Source: Blastochloris viridis
Lineage (GTDB): Bacteria; Pseudomonadota; Alphaproteobacteria; UBA2136; UBA6156
NCBI GenBank assembly: GCA_005768725.1
Contig: VAFM01000001.1
Span: forward strand, 744,001-808,000
Length of the DNA stretch: 64,000 bases
Reading direction: 5' to 3'
Positions 15,603-27,855 of this stretch are shown piece after piece. Both the position numbers and the translations under genes were made by a program. Every line of letters starts with the position of its first letter. Within the stretch, counting starts at the first letter, position 1. The notes beneath the pieces are model-generated. The model searched no databases. It saw only the letters and a list, made by a program, of their open reading frames with translations, and was not told where the DNA came from.

Positions 15603-15686
15603 TTTGCCAAGGTAGAGGCACGGTTACGACAAATGCCAAACCCCCTGTTTTGCCAAGGGTTTGGCTTAGACCTGATATTGGCAAAC
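15603..15686 (-). promoter_or_regulatory. Structured leader of the S10 operon
   Basis: GCCAAACCC (15635-15643) and GGGTTTGGC (15657-15665) form a perfect 9-bp stem with a 13-nt loop. On the minus strand, TTTGCCAA (15678-15685) could instead pair with either of two TTGGCAAA copies (15649-15656 or 15603-15610), so alternative folds exist. A leader of about 170 nt before an S10 operon is often the target of L4 in gammaproteobacteria; equivalence here is only inferred. Confidence 0.45.
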
Positions 15687-15748
15687 ATCTCCAGGTCGCT
15701 ATCTTTTTCCTGCCACAGGCATGCATACGCACACGAGGGCTTGGGGGC

Positions 15749-15777
15749 GATATAGGCGCTGGGGGTGTGGGTGTCAA
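15749..15777 (-). promoter_or_regulatory. S10 operon promoter
   Basis: Minus strand TTGACA (15772-15777), 17-bp spacer, TATATC (15749-15754), then a GC-rich discriminator (GCCCCC). It matches the alphaproteobacterial -10 pattern CTANAWC. Core and flanks are nearly the same as the rplK promoter at 32010-32038. The GC-rich discriminator suggests stringent (ppGpp) control. Confidence 0.75.
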
Positions 15778-16033
15778 GCGGAAAACATAGAAAAATGAAA
15801 GGGTGTAAGGGATTTTCTTCGGGCGCGGAACGAAGCTTATCAGCTCCCCTTTACAAGGCCTACTACCTCCCGCCCAGCTCTGTCATCCCCTGTCCTTGCA
15901 GACTCACCTTTGGCTGCACACGCACATGCCTGTTTTTCACAACCATCATGTTATTGATTTTATAAACACATTCCTTCACACTTCCTCCTATCTAACCGCG
16001 TTGCATCTTCACCTTGTTTCTCAGGAGGACCCT

Positions 16034-16555
16034 ATGCGTGCTTTTCTGCGTCTCTTTCTCGTCATTCTGATGTGCAGCCCCGCATTCGTCGCGGTGGCTG
16101 AAGAGTTTACTCCCGCGCCGTGGCCGGTGCCAGTCGATGAACCAATCCTCGAACTGTCTCTTGGCCGACATGACATCCAGATCTTTGTCGTCGACGGAAA
16201 ATACCGGATCATCAGCAACCAACTGGCAAAGGATCTGCCCCTTCAACCGAATGTGATGAAGGCTCTTTCGGCGTATAGATCCTCATTCATACAAAAAGAC
16301 TTAGCCGCTGACCTAAAAGTTCTGGATAAAGTTAAAAAGGTCACCGGTGTGGTCGCAAGTACCGGTGGGCACAATAATGATCTGCGCATCATCCTTGAGA
16401 AGTCGGACGCCATTTACTGGATGCGGGCTTGGGCCTTTCCGGATGCGCAGGACATGAATGAAGAGGGCGACAAAGTGCGACTGACGATTCTGCCAGCGCC
16501 GAAGGACTCCGACGGTATGACCCTGCCGACCGTGCTGTGGCTGGAGGTTCTATGA
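16034..16555 (+). CDS. Exported protein of unknown function
   Basis: 173 aa. Start chosen at 16034 because AGGAGG lies five bases upstream. Signal peptide MRAFLRLFLVILMCSPAFVA with likely cleavage near VAVAEE (about residue 23). The mature part contains LGRHDIQIFVVDGKYRIISN and a region around VVASTGGHNNDLRIILEKSD. No membrane segment besides the signal. I do not recognise a family. Divergent from rpsJ, convergent with gcrA, with a shared bidirectional terminator. Confidence 0.8.
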   Translation: MRAFLRLFLVILMCSPAFVAVAEEFTPAPWPVPVDEPILELSLGRHDIQIFVVDGKYRIISNQLAKDLPLQPNVMKALSAYRSSFIQKDLAADLKVLDKVKKVTGVVASTGGHNNDLRIILEKSDAIYWMRAWAFPDAQDMNEEGDKVRLTILPAPKDSDGMTLPTVLWLEVL

Positions 16556-16582
16556 CTTCCAGCGCCCCTACCCCGATACATA

Positions 16583-16614
16583 AAAGAGGCCTGCCATTTC
16601 TGGCAGGCCTCTTT
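16583..16614. terminator. Bidirectional terminator between 16034 gene and gcrA
   Basis: A 14-bp perfect stem (AAAGAGGCCTGCCA / TGGCAGGCCTCTTT) with a TTTC loop; T-rich on the plus side and TTTTAT on the minus side. Confidence 0.9.
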
Positions 16615-16618
16615 CGTT

Positions 16619-17209
16619 TCAAGCGTCGGCATGAAGACGGCTCAGTCCCCGGTCAAGTGAATCAGTAAACCGGCCAATGGTGCCTTTGCCGTTCGATGAC
16701 TTGAGGCGCTCCAGGTGTCCGGCGCAGTATTTGCGACTGTTTTCCGCGATGGGATTGCCGCAATACAGCGCCGCTCCCTGATCGTAGCCATCGTCGCCGG
16801 GCATCAGATACTGCCCGCATTGACCCTCCTGAACGTCCATCAGCGATACCGCCCGACAGGTAAATGTCGGCGTGGCATCGTCCTTCTTTACCTTACGGCT
16901 GTCCGGATTTCGGCTATGCGGTACGCGGGGCAGTACAAGGGCGGAAATGGAACCTCCCCGTGGCAGCCTTACAGGCACATCGTGAGAGGCCGTCTGTTTC
17001 GTGCTGGATGCAGAAGACGTACGCGGTTGGCGTGGCACCGCCGGAGAACGTGCGCCTCGGGTACGCGGCGGTAAGTTCAGGCGGTGCGCCTTGCCGATGA
17101 TCCCATTGCGGGAGACACCACCAAGTTGGGCGGCTATCTGGCTTGTTGACAGACCCTCGCTCCACAGTTGTTTCAGTTTTTCAACTCGTTCATTCGTCCA
17201 TTCCGACAT
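16619..17209 (-). CDS. gcrA: GcrA family cell-cycle regulator
   Basis: 196 aa. GcrA binds RNA polymerase sigma-70 and CcrM-methylated GANTC promoters to drive S-phase genes in Alphaproteobacteria. N-terminal helix-turn-helix MSEWTNERVEKLKQLWSEGL then STSQIAAQLGGVSRNGIIGK (about 1-40). A Pro/Ser/Arg linker follows, then a C-terminal domain with CRAVSL, QCGQYL and YCGNPIAENSRKYCAGH (about 160-176), matching the FCG..P....YC..H end of the family. Start at 17209 (GAGGAG seven bases upstream) in preference to an upstream TTG. Two GANTC sites lie upstream. Confidence 0.93.
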   Translation of the reverse strand: MSEWTNERVEKLKQLWSEGLSTSQIAAQLGGVSRNGIIGKAHRLNLPPRTRGARSPAVPRQPRTSSASSTKQTASHDVPVRLPRGGSISALVLPRVPHSRNPDSRKVKKDDATPTFTCRAVSLMDVQEGQCGQYLMPGDDGYDQGAALYCGNPIAENSRKYCAGHLERLKSSNGKGTIGRFTDSLDRGLSRLHADA

Positions 17210-17244
17210 TGTCAAACTCCTCGTGACTAGACAATAAAGGTAGA

Positions 17245-17286
17245 GAATCAGGTGAAATTGGCTGCGTAGTGAGCCTTTGTAGAATC
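17245..17286. promoter_or_regulatory. Two GANTC sites upstream of gcrA
   Basis: GAATC at 17245-17249 and 17282-17286. GANTC is the CcrM methylation and GcrA recognition site in many Alphaproteobacteria, so methylation-linked autoregulation is conceivable. A weak TATTGT -10 lies between the sites and the start. The sites are short and could be chance. Confidence 0.3.
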
Positions 17287-17306
17287 AATTGCGATGTGAC
17301 GCAAAC

Positions 17307-17335
17307 GAAAAGGGAGGCCGAAGCCCCCCCTCCCC
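17307..17335 (-). terminator. Terminator after 17336-17791 gene
   Basis: On the minus strand GGGAGG...GGGC-TTCG-GCCTCCC with a stable UUCG loop, followed by TTTTCGTTT. Confidence 0.7.
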
Positions 17336-17791
17336 TTAGAACAGGTAACCGATGAGTGCGTTCCACAGATGCGGGACCATATCTCCATATGACATAAGAA
17401 ACGCGCCTACAGGCGCCGCAAATGTCCAGAGATAGCCACACAGCATCCAAACGAGTTTCCAGGTGCCCCACGCCAGAAGACTGGCGAGAAACTGCATGAG
17501 CACGAGAGCGCATGCACCTGCAATCGTCACGGTATCTCCCATAAGAGCCACCACTTTGACGCTATCTTCTTTCAGTAACAGCATGGCTGTCATCAGAAAG
17601 ACCAGCGCCAACAGGCATACCAGGGAGTGGAGCAGAAATGTGCCCCTGTACCATGCGCCTTTTTCAAAAATCTGTGTCACCTTCGGGCTTGCGCCGGAAA
17701 GCTTATGCTTCTTTTTGAAACCCTTGACCATATTCTTGGCCGTGGCATTCACTTGAGTTCGTAGTTGGTTGAAGAGTCCTTTCGTCTTCAT
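17336..17791 (-). CDS. Multi-span membrane protein, unknown
   Basis: 151 aa. A basic N-terminal 40 residues (MKTKGLFNQLRTQVNATAKN then MVKGFKKKHK) precede three hydrophobic segments at about 54-74 (FLLHSLVCLLALVFLMTAML), 85-110 and 118-135. ATG at 17791 with AAAGGAAAA upstream; the earlier TTG is less likely. Own terminator. No family recognised. Two copies of AGTATACA (17914-17921 and 17941-17948) and a possible TTGGAT-17-GATAAT promoter lie upstream. Confidence 0.75.
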   Translation of the reverse strand: MKTKGLFNQLRTQVNATAKNMVKGFKKKHKLSGASPKVTQIFEKGAWYRGTFLLHSLVCLLALVFLMTAMLLLKEDSVKVVALMGDTVTIAGACALVLMQFLASLLAWGTWKLVWMLCGYLWTFAAPVGAFLMSYGDMVPHLWNALIGYLF

Positions 17792-17984
17792 TGTTGTTTT
17801 CCTTTTCAAAAGACCCCACGCGCGGCTGGGGTGAGCGCCGAGAACCGTTCCTCGTAATGATATCCTTCCTTGATAGAGGGTTAAAAGGTATGAGATGACG
17901 TATTCTAATTATCAGTATACACAACAACCCATCCAACACAAGTATACATTCCATACTTTTCCTTACGAATTGTGAACCTCCCAT

Positions 17985-18010
17985 GCAAAAAAGGGCCCTT
18001 GCGGGCCCTT
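17985..18010 (-). terminator. rpoBC terminator
   Basis: AAGGGCCC-TTGC-GGGCCCTT stem; the minus strand continues TTTTTTGC. It lies 15 bp after the rpoC stop. Confidence 0.92.
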
Positions 18011-18025
18011 CTTGTGCGGTTCTGC

Positions 18026-21000
18026 TTACTGCAGTTCCGGCGTGACGTCCTTGGCGACACCGCTGCGGCGCATCTGGCGCAGAACACCACCGGTACCGGC
18101 CGGGATGAGACGGCCCACGATGACGTTCTCCTTGAGACCGCCGAGGCTGTCGGTTTTGCCCATGGTCGCGGCTTCGGTAAGCACACGAGTCGTTTCCTGG
18201 AACGACGCGGCGCTGATGAAGCTGCGGGTAGTGAGCGACGCCTTGGTGATACCCTGCAGGTACAGTTCGTACTCTGCCGGTACCTTGCCGAGCTGAACCA
18301 GCTTGGCGTTCTCTTCGCGGACTTCGTACAGGTCGGCCATTTCGCCCAGCACAAAGGTGGTCTCGCCCGGACGGGTGATCATCACCTTCTGCAGCATCTG
18401 GCGGATGATGACTTCGATGTGCTTGTCGTTAATGCCTACACCCTGCAAGCGGTACACTTCCTGGATCTGGGTGATCATGTAGTCAGCCAGAGCTTCGATA
18501 CCTTGGGCCTTGAGGATGTCGCGCGGGTCGATCGCACCTTCCACCAGCATTTCACCGGCTTCGATGTAGTCGCCTTCACGGACGTTCAGGTGGATGCCCT
18601 TCGGTACGAGGTATTCGCGTACATCGTCTTCGCCGCCATCGGTCTTGGTGGTGACGAGAATACGACGCTTGCCCTTGAGGTCCTTACCGAAGCTGACCAG
18701 ACCCGGTGCTTCGTTGAGGATGGCGCTGTCCTTCGGCTTACGGGCTTCGAACAGTTCGGCCACACGCGGCAGACCCCCGGTAATGTCTTTCGACTTCAGG
18801 GCTTCCTTCGGCATACGGGCGATGATGTCACCGGCCTGGATCTCAGCTGCATCGTCGACGGTCAGAATCGCACCGACCGGCAGGGCGTACACGGCTTGGG
18901 AACCGTTCGGCAGGGTCACGATGGAACCCTTCTTGTCCATCAGCACGATGCTCGGCTTCATGTCGACAGCGCGGACGGATTCCTTCCAGTTCAGGATCAC
19001 ACGGCTGGTAATACCCGAGGTTTCATCGGTCTGTTCCGACACGGTGAGACCTTCCTGAAGATCGAGGAAGTGAACGGAACCGCCCGTTTCCACGATGATC
19101 GGAATGGTATAGGGATCCCAGGTCGCGAGCACGGTACCCGGCTTCACAGCGGCACCATCCTTCACGTTCAGCTTGGCACCGTACGGCAGCTTGAAGCTTT
19201 CGCGGACACGGCCAGCATCGTCGTTGGTGATCACTTCGGCGTTACGCGACATCACGATGGATTCGCCGGCGCCGTTGGTGATGGTCACCACGTTGTCGAA
19301 CTTGACGCTGCCTTCCTTGGTCGCTTCGGCCTTGGAGGTCGCCGTACCAGCAGTCGCAGCACCACCAATGTGGAAGGTACGCATGGTCAGCTGGGTACCC
19401 GGCTCACCAATCGACTGGGCGGCGATAACACCAACCGCTTCACCAATGGTCACCATGGTGCCACGGGCCATATCGCGGCCGTAGCAGTGGGCGCAGATAC
19501 CGTCGGTGTTTTCACAGGTCAGCGGGCTGCGGATAGCCACACGCTCGATACCAGCCTTCTCGATTTCCACCTGGAGGGTTTCATCGATGATGGTGTTACG
19601 GGTGCAGATAACCTCGCCAGTGAGCGGGTGGGTCACGTCGGCAGCTGCAGTACGGCCCAGGATACGCTCGCCCATGCTCTCGGTCACGTTGCCGGAATCG
19701 ACGATGTCGGACGCCCAGATGTGCTTGTCGGTACCGCAGTCGAGGTCGTTAATGACGCAGTCTTGCGCGGCATCAACGAGACGACGGGTCAGGTAACCTG
19801 CGTTAGCGGTCTTCAGCGCGGTATCCGACAGACCCTTACGGGCACCGTGGGTACTGTTGAAGTATTCCATAACGTTAAGACCTTCGCGGAAGTTCGCCTT
19901 AATCGGGGTTTCGATAATCTCACCGTTCGGCTTGGCCATAAGACCACGCATACCGGCCAGCTGACGCATCTGGGCAGGGCTACCACGGGCACCGGAGGTG
20001 CTCATCATGAAGATGCTGTTGATGGACGGCTGCATCTTGGTTTCGTCGCCCACTTGCACCGGCTGGTCGCCAATCGCCTTCATCATTGCGGCTGCAATGG
20101 TGTCGGAGGTGCGCTGCCAGATGTCGACCACCTTGTTATACTTTTCGCCGGAGGTAATAAGACCTTCCTGGTACTGGTGCTCGAACTTACGAACCTCAGA
20201 CTCAGCGTGCTGAACCAGCTTAGCCTTTTCTTCCGGAATCACCATGTCGTTCTTACCGAAGGAGATACCGACGCGGGCTGCAAAGCGGAAGCCCATCTGC
20301 ATCAGACGGTCTGCAAAGATGCAGGTCTCTTTCTGGCCGCAGGCGAGGTACACTTCGTGAATCAGCTTACCAACTTCCTTCTTGGTCATCACCTTGTTGA
20401 TGGTGTTGAAGGACAGCTTGGGGCTGTTCGGCAGGATGGACGCCAGGTAGGCACGGCCGACGGAGGTGTCGTACGCCTTGCCCTTGTAGCGGTACTTGAT
20501 GCGGGTGTGCAGGGTCACAGCCTTGTTCAGTAGGGCGTGCTCAATTTCACCAAGGTCGGCAAACAGGCTGCCGTCGCCGGGTTCGTTGTAGCGCAGCATG
20601 CTGATCCAGTAGAGACCCAGAATCATGTCCTGAGACGGAACAACAACCGGCTTACCATCGGCAGGCTTGAGGATGTTGTTGGTGGACATCATCAGTACGC
20701 GGGCTTCGATCTGGGCTTCTAGGCTCAGCGGTACGTGCACGGCCATCTGGTCACCGTCAAAGTCGGCGTTGAAGGCGGTGGTTACGAGCGGGTGCAGCTG
20801 GATGGCCTTACCTTCGATCAGCTTGGGTTCAAAGGCTTGAATACCCAGGCGGTGAAGGGTCGGAGCGCGGTTCAGCAAAACCGGGTGCTCACGGATCACT
20901 TCTTCCAGAACGTCCCACACCACGTCTTCCTGACGCTCTACCATCTTCTTGGCAGCCTTAATGGTGGTGGCTTCGCCACGCAGCTCCAGCTTGTGGTAGA

Positions 21001-22150
21001 TGAACGGCTTGAACAGTTCCAGCGCCATGGTCTTGGGCAGACCGCATTGGTGCAGCATCAGTTCCGGGCCCACGGTAATCACCGAACGACCGGAGTAGTC
21101 AACACGCTTACCGAGCAAGTTCTGACGGAAGCGACCTTGCTTACCCTTCAGCATGTCGGCCAGGGACTTCAGCGGACGCTTGTTAGCACCGGTGATCACA
21201 CGACCGCGACGACCGTTGTCGAACAGGGCGTCGACGGATTCCTGCAGCATGCGCTTTTCGTTACGCACGATGATTTCCGGGGCGCGCAGCTCGATGAGGC
21301 GCTTTAGACGGTTGTTACGGTTCACTACACGACGGTAGAGGTCGTTCAGGTCGGAAGTCGCAAAGCGGCCGCCGTCGAGCGGAACGAGCGGACGCAGTTC
21401 TGGCGGCAGAACCGGTACAACGTCCATGACCATCCACTCGGGCTTGTTGCCGGAGTCGAGGAAGGCGTTGACCATCTTCAGACGCTTGACGATACGGCGA
21501 CGCTTCATTTCGGAGACGTCTTCGGTCAGTTCGCCGGTCAGTTCGGCGTGCAGGGCCGGCAGGTCGAGCTCACGCAGCATGGTACGCAGCGCTTCGGCAC
21601 CGATCTGGGCGGTAAAGCTGTCTTCACCGAATTCATCGATGGCCTGGTAGTACTCTTCTTCGGTAATGAGCTGGCCCTTGGTGAGCATAGTCATGCCCGG
21701 GTCGATCACCACGAATTTTTCGAAGTACAGAATCGCTTCCAGTTCCTTCAGCTGCATTTCCAGAATGGCGGACATACGAGACGGCAGAAGCTTGAGGAAC
21801 CAGATGTGGGCAACCGGAGCGGCAAGCTCAATGTGGCCCATACGCTCGCGGCGTACCTTGGATTCAATGACTTCTACGCCACACTTTTCACACACGATAC
21901 CGCGGTGCTTCATGCGTTTATACTTACCGCACAAGCATTCGTAGTCTTTTACCGGACCGAAGATACGGGCACAGAACAGACCGCCGTGCTCCGGCTTGAA
22001 GGTCCGGTAGTTGATGGTTTCAGGCTTCTTCACTTCACCGAAGGATTGCGCGCGGATCTGGTCCGGGCTGCACAGCGAGATGCGGATGGCATCAAACTGC
22101 TTCACCATAGGTTGGTTGAAGAGGTTCATGAGGTTGGTGTTGCTACGCAT
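18026..22150 (-). CDS. rpoC: RNA polymerase beta-prime subunit
   Basis: 1374 aa, usual proteobacterial size. Catalytic subunit: NADFDGD at 461-467 holds the Mg ions. N-terminal zinc ribbon with C72, C74, C87 and C90 (ECLCGKYKRMKHRGIVCEKC). The second zinc site is visible in DLDCGTDK and LTCENTDGICAHCYG. The bridge-helix/trigger-loop region has MTSTGARGS-like MMSTSGARGSPAQMRQLAGMRG and IGEPGTQLTMRTFH. The start at 22150 lies 16 bp after rpoB with AAGGAAAGGG... upstream (rev. of 22151-22166). No intein or split. Confidence 0.99.
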   Translation of the reverse strand: MRSNTNLMNLFNQPMVKQFDAIRISLCSPDQIRAQSFGEVKKPETINYRTFKPEHGGLFCARIFGPVKDYECLCGKYKRMKHRGIVCEKCGVEVIESKVRRERMGHIELAAPVAHIWFLKLLPSRMSAILEMQLKELEAILYFEKFVVIDPGMTMLTKGQLITEEEYYQAIDEFGEDSFTAQIGAEALRTMLRELDLPALHAELTGELTEDVSEMKRRRIVKRLKMVNAFLDSGNKPEWMVMDVVPVLPPELRPLVPLDGGRFATSDLNDLYRRVVNRNNRLKRLIELRAPEIIVRNEKRMLQESVDALFDNGRRGRVITGANKRPLKSLADMLKGKQGRFRQNLLGKRVDYSGRSVITVGPELMLHQCGLPKTMALELFKPFIYHKLELRGEATTIKAAKKMVERQEDVVWDVLEEVIREHPVLLNRAPTLHRLGIQAFEPKLIEGKAIQLHPLVTTAFNADFDGDQMAVHVPLSLEAQIEARVLMMSTNNILKPADGKPVVVPSQDMILGLYWISMLRYNEPGDGSLFADLGEIEHALLNKAVTLHTRIKYRYKGKAYDTSVGRAYLASILPNSPKLSFNTINKVMTKKEVGKLIHEVYLACGQKETCIFADRLMQMGFRFAARVGISFGKNDMVIPEEKAKLVQHAESEVRKFEHQYQEGLITSGEKYNKVVDIWQRTSDTIAAAMMKAIGDQPVQVGDETKMQPSINSIFMMSTSGARGSPAQMRQLAGMRGLMAKPNGEIIETPIKANFREGLNVMEYFNSTHGARKGLSDTALKTANAGYLTRRLVDAAQDCVINDLDCGTDKHIWASDIVDSGNVTESMGERILGRTAAADVTHPLTGEVICTRNTIIDETLQVEIEKAGIERVAIRSPLTCENTDGICAHCYGRDMARGTMVTIGEAVGVIAAQSIGEPGTQLTMRTFHIGGAATAGTATSKAEATKEGSVKFDNVVTITNGAGESIVMSRNAEVITNDDAGRVRESFKLPYGAKLNVKDGAAVKPGTVLATWDPYTIPIIVETGGSVHFLDLQEGLTVSEQTDETSGITSRVILNWKESVRAVDMKPSIVLMDKKGSIVTLPNGSQAVYALPVGAILTVDDAAEIQAGDIIARMPKEALKSKDITGGLPRVAELFEARKPKDSAILNEAPGLVSFGKDLKGKRRILVTTKTDGGEDDVREYLVPKGIHLNVREGDYIEAGEMLVEGAIDPRDILKAQGIEALADYMITQIQEVYRLQGVGINDKHIEVIIRQMLQKVMITRPGETTFVLGEMADLYEVREENAKLVQLGKVPAEYELYLQGITKASLTTRSFISAASFQETTRVLTEAATMGKTDSLGGLKENVIVGRLIPAGTGGVLRQMRRSGVAKDVTPELQ

Positions 22151-22166
22151 ATATTACACCCTTTCC

Positions 22167-26552
<4,386 letters not shown>

Positions 26553-26614
26553 TAGAAAGATACCCTCTTTTATTAACAATCTTCAACGATTTCCTACGTC
26601 TAGGAGTCGTTAGC

Positions 26615-26640
26615 GATTCCTGCACCTGAAGGTGCCGGAG
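26615..26640 (-). other. rpoB leader hairpin
   Basis: GCACCT-TC-AGGTGC (26622-26635) gives a perfect 6-bp stem in the roughly 150-nt rpoB leader, followed by an imperfect AGGAATCG/CGACTCCT stem. A GTACTAGTAC palindrome lies at 26658-26667, nearer the promoter. Confidence 0.35.
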
Positions 26641-26707
26641 GGGTGATGTGTATTAGCGTACTAGTACAACAGCACAACACCGCGCTAAAATCCGCGGAGA
26701 TGAACGG

Positions 26708-26736
26708 TTATTAGGCCTCTTGCAACCTCCTGTCAA
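26708..26736 (-). promoter_or_regulatory. rpoBC promoter
   Basis: Minus strand TTGACA (26731-26736) in the context CGCTTGACAG, 17-bp spacer, TAATAA (26708-26713). The -35 context matches the rpsJ and rplK promoters. It supports independent transcription of rpoBC apart from rplJL. Confidence 0.65.
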
Positions 26737-26828
26737 GCGGCCGAACCGATGAATTTTAGTGTATTTTCACCACGGCTTGTGGCATCACTCTCTCATCGCA
26801 ACATACAGCCTCTCGAAAGGGGGTGCCC

Positions 26829-27047
26829 ATGCTCTTTTTATTCCGCATTTTTTCCTCCGAGCCCTGGAAATGGGAGCCGGAGTTCATTCCCGACATTCCC
26901 TTGGCCAGATGGCTTATCTGGGGCGGTCGCGCTCTTCTGGTCTATATCGCGCTTGCCATCGCCTTCCCAGATCCTTTGCTAACCCTTTCGTTGCTAGCCT
27001 TTGCTTTAGCGTGCTGGCTGGCGTGGACATTTTTCGTGAAAGGATAG
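26829..27047 (+). CDS. Small two-span membrane protein, unknown
   Basis: 72 aa starting MLFLFRIFSSEPWKWEPEF, with hydrophobic segments at about 24-42 (LIWGGRALLVYIALAIAF) and 46-67. ATG at 26829 has AGGGGG about five bases upstream; an in-frame GTG two codons earlier is possible. Its stop overlaps the ribosome binding site of the next small gene, so the two form an operon. No family recognised. Confidence 0.65.
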   Translation: MLFLFRIFSSEPWKWEPEFIPDIPLARWLIWGGRALLVYIALAIAFPDPLLTLSLLAFALACWLAWTFFVKG

Positions 27048-27050
27048 CCT

Positions 27051-27209
27051 ATGCTTGCCGGACCACCGCCCGATGCACCGGAGTTTTACCGCATTCCCCT
27101 GCCCTACTTCGGTTGGGTCCATTCACGCCTACCCCTGAATGTCTGGATACTCCTCAGCATCTGCAGCGCCTTACTGCTCTACGGAGCGTATGTTTTCTGT
27201 CAGAATTAA
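27051..27209 (+). CDS. Small single-span membrane protein, unknown
   Basis: 52 aa. Starts MLAGPPPDAPEFYRIPLPYF, then one hydrophobic segment (NVWILLSICSALLLYGAYVF, about 30-49) and ends CQN. AAGGA lies six bases before the ATG and overlaps the stop of the previous gene. Followed directly by a strong terminator, which supports a real bicistronic unit of two small membrane proteins. Confidence 0.6.
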   Translation: MLAGPPPDAPEFYRIPLPYFGWVHSRLPLNVWILLSICSALLLYGAYVFCQN

Positions 27210-27217
27210 CACACTAC

Positions 27218-27242
27218 GCGGCCCGCAAGGGCCGCTTTTTTT
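27218..27242 (+). terminator. Terminator after small membrane protein pair
   Basis: GCGGCCC-GCAA-GGGCCGC stem followed by seven T. Confidence 0.92.
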
Positions 27243-27245
27243 GGC

Positions 27246-27554
27246 TTACGCTGCCACGTTCGGCTTAGCGCCACGCCGGATGATCGACAGATATCCTCCA
27301 TTACCGCGACTCAAAAACCGCGCCACACGCGTCACCGTGGCCAAGGCGATACCAGTGCGAGAAGCGACATCCCGCTGACTAAGCCCCTGATGCAACAGGC
27401 GCGCGGCATGCCAGCGGTCGGCAAAGGCTGCCACTTCGGTCGGCGTACAGAGGTCGGCCAGAAAGGCTTTCACCTCCTCTTCGGTCTCCAGCATCAGAAA
27501 CGCCGCATAGAGGTCGGACTCGGACGCCTGATGGTGGGTGAGGTCTTTTTTCAT
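27246..27554 (-). CDS. TrpR/YerC family transcriptional regulator
   Basis: 102 aa. The Trp repressor superfamily fold is clear: EEVKAFLADLCTPTEVAAFA, then DRWHAARLLHQGLSQRDVAS and RTGIALATVTRVARFLSRGN, the helix-turn-helix being about 60-80. It matches the YerC/YecD subgroup, whose effectors are mostly unknown, rather than a classic tryptophan repressor. No trp genes are nearby. A TATAAT at 27563-27568 places the likely transcript start at or within a few bases of the ATG, with no SD visible, so the mRNA may be leaderless. Confidence 0.85.
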   Translation of the reverse strand: MKKDLTHHQASESDLYAAFLMLETEEEVKAFLADLCTPTEVAAFADRWHAARLLHQGLSQRDVASRTGIALATVTRVARFLSRGNGGYLSIIRRGAKPNVAA

Positions 27555-27562
27555 GTCCTATT

Positions 27563-27609
27563 ATTATAGTACAGATTGACAACGCGGCACCAGTGTATTA
27601 TTGTACTAT
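27563..27609. promoter_or_regulatory. Divergent promoters with inverted ATAGTACA half-sites
   Basis: Plus strand: TTGACA (27576-27581), 17 bp, TATTGT (27599-27604), driving the 27638 gene. Minus strand: TATAAT (27563-27568) for the TrpR-like gene. ATAGTACA (27566-27573) and its inverse TGTACTAT (27602-27609) overlap both -10 elements. The hexamer TAGTAC/GTACTA also occurs in E. coli TrpR operators, so these are natural candidates for autoregulation by the adjacent TrpR-family protein. This link is inferred. Confidence 0.5.
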
Positions 27610-27637
27610 TACGTTATTACAAAACGGAGACATATTC

Positions 27638-27790
27638 ATGACCACTTCCTCGCAACCGGCCACGACGGCCAAGCCCTGCGCACCAGCTGCATCCACAACC
27701 AACACGAAGCCTCAGACGGCACAACCCCTGCCCGATCACCTCGGCTGCCGTGACCTTCGCTATGACCGCGATCCCTTCGGGCGCGGCTGA
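27638..27790 (+). CDS. Small Thr/Ala/Pro-rich 50-aa protein, unknown
   Basis: 50 aa: a low-complexity N-half (MTTSSQPATTAKPCAPAAST) and a more specific C-half ending GCRDLRYDRDPFGRG. GGAGA lies seven bases before the ATG, with a good TTGACA promoter upstream and a strong terminator after. Divergent from the TrpR-like regulator, sharing its control region, so it is the most likely regulated target. No family recognised. Confidence 0.55.
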   Translation: MTTSSQPATTAKPCAPAASTTNTKPQTAQPLPDHLGCRDLRYDRDPFGRG

Positions 27791-27802
27791 CCTTCTTTCC
27801 GT

Positions 27803-27842
27803 AAAAAAAATCCCGCCAGCCTAAGCTGAGCGGGATTTTTTC
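27803..27842. terminator. Bidirectional terminator
   Basis: TCCCGC-CAGC-CTAA-GCTG-A-GCGGGA stem with A8 before and T6 after; serves the 27638 gene and the convergent 27856 gene. Confidence 0.9.
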
Positions 27843-27855
27843 TCGTTTAACGGGG

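Noticed and set aside
17914..17948. Two AGTATACA copies 27 bp apart upstream of the 17336 gene
   Set aside because: Short, AT-rich and self-complementary; likely chance overlap with promoter elements. Not enough to call an operator.
17972..20533. An 853-codon open frame antisense to rpoC
   Set aside because: Same cause: strong codon preference in rpoC. No independent RBS or domain.
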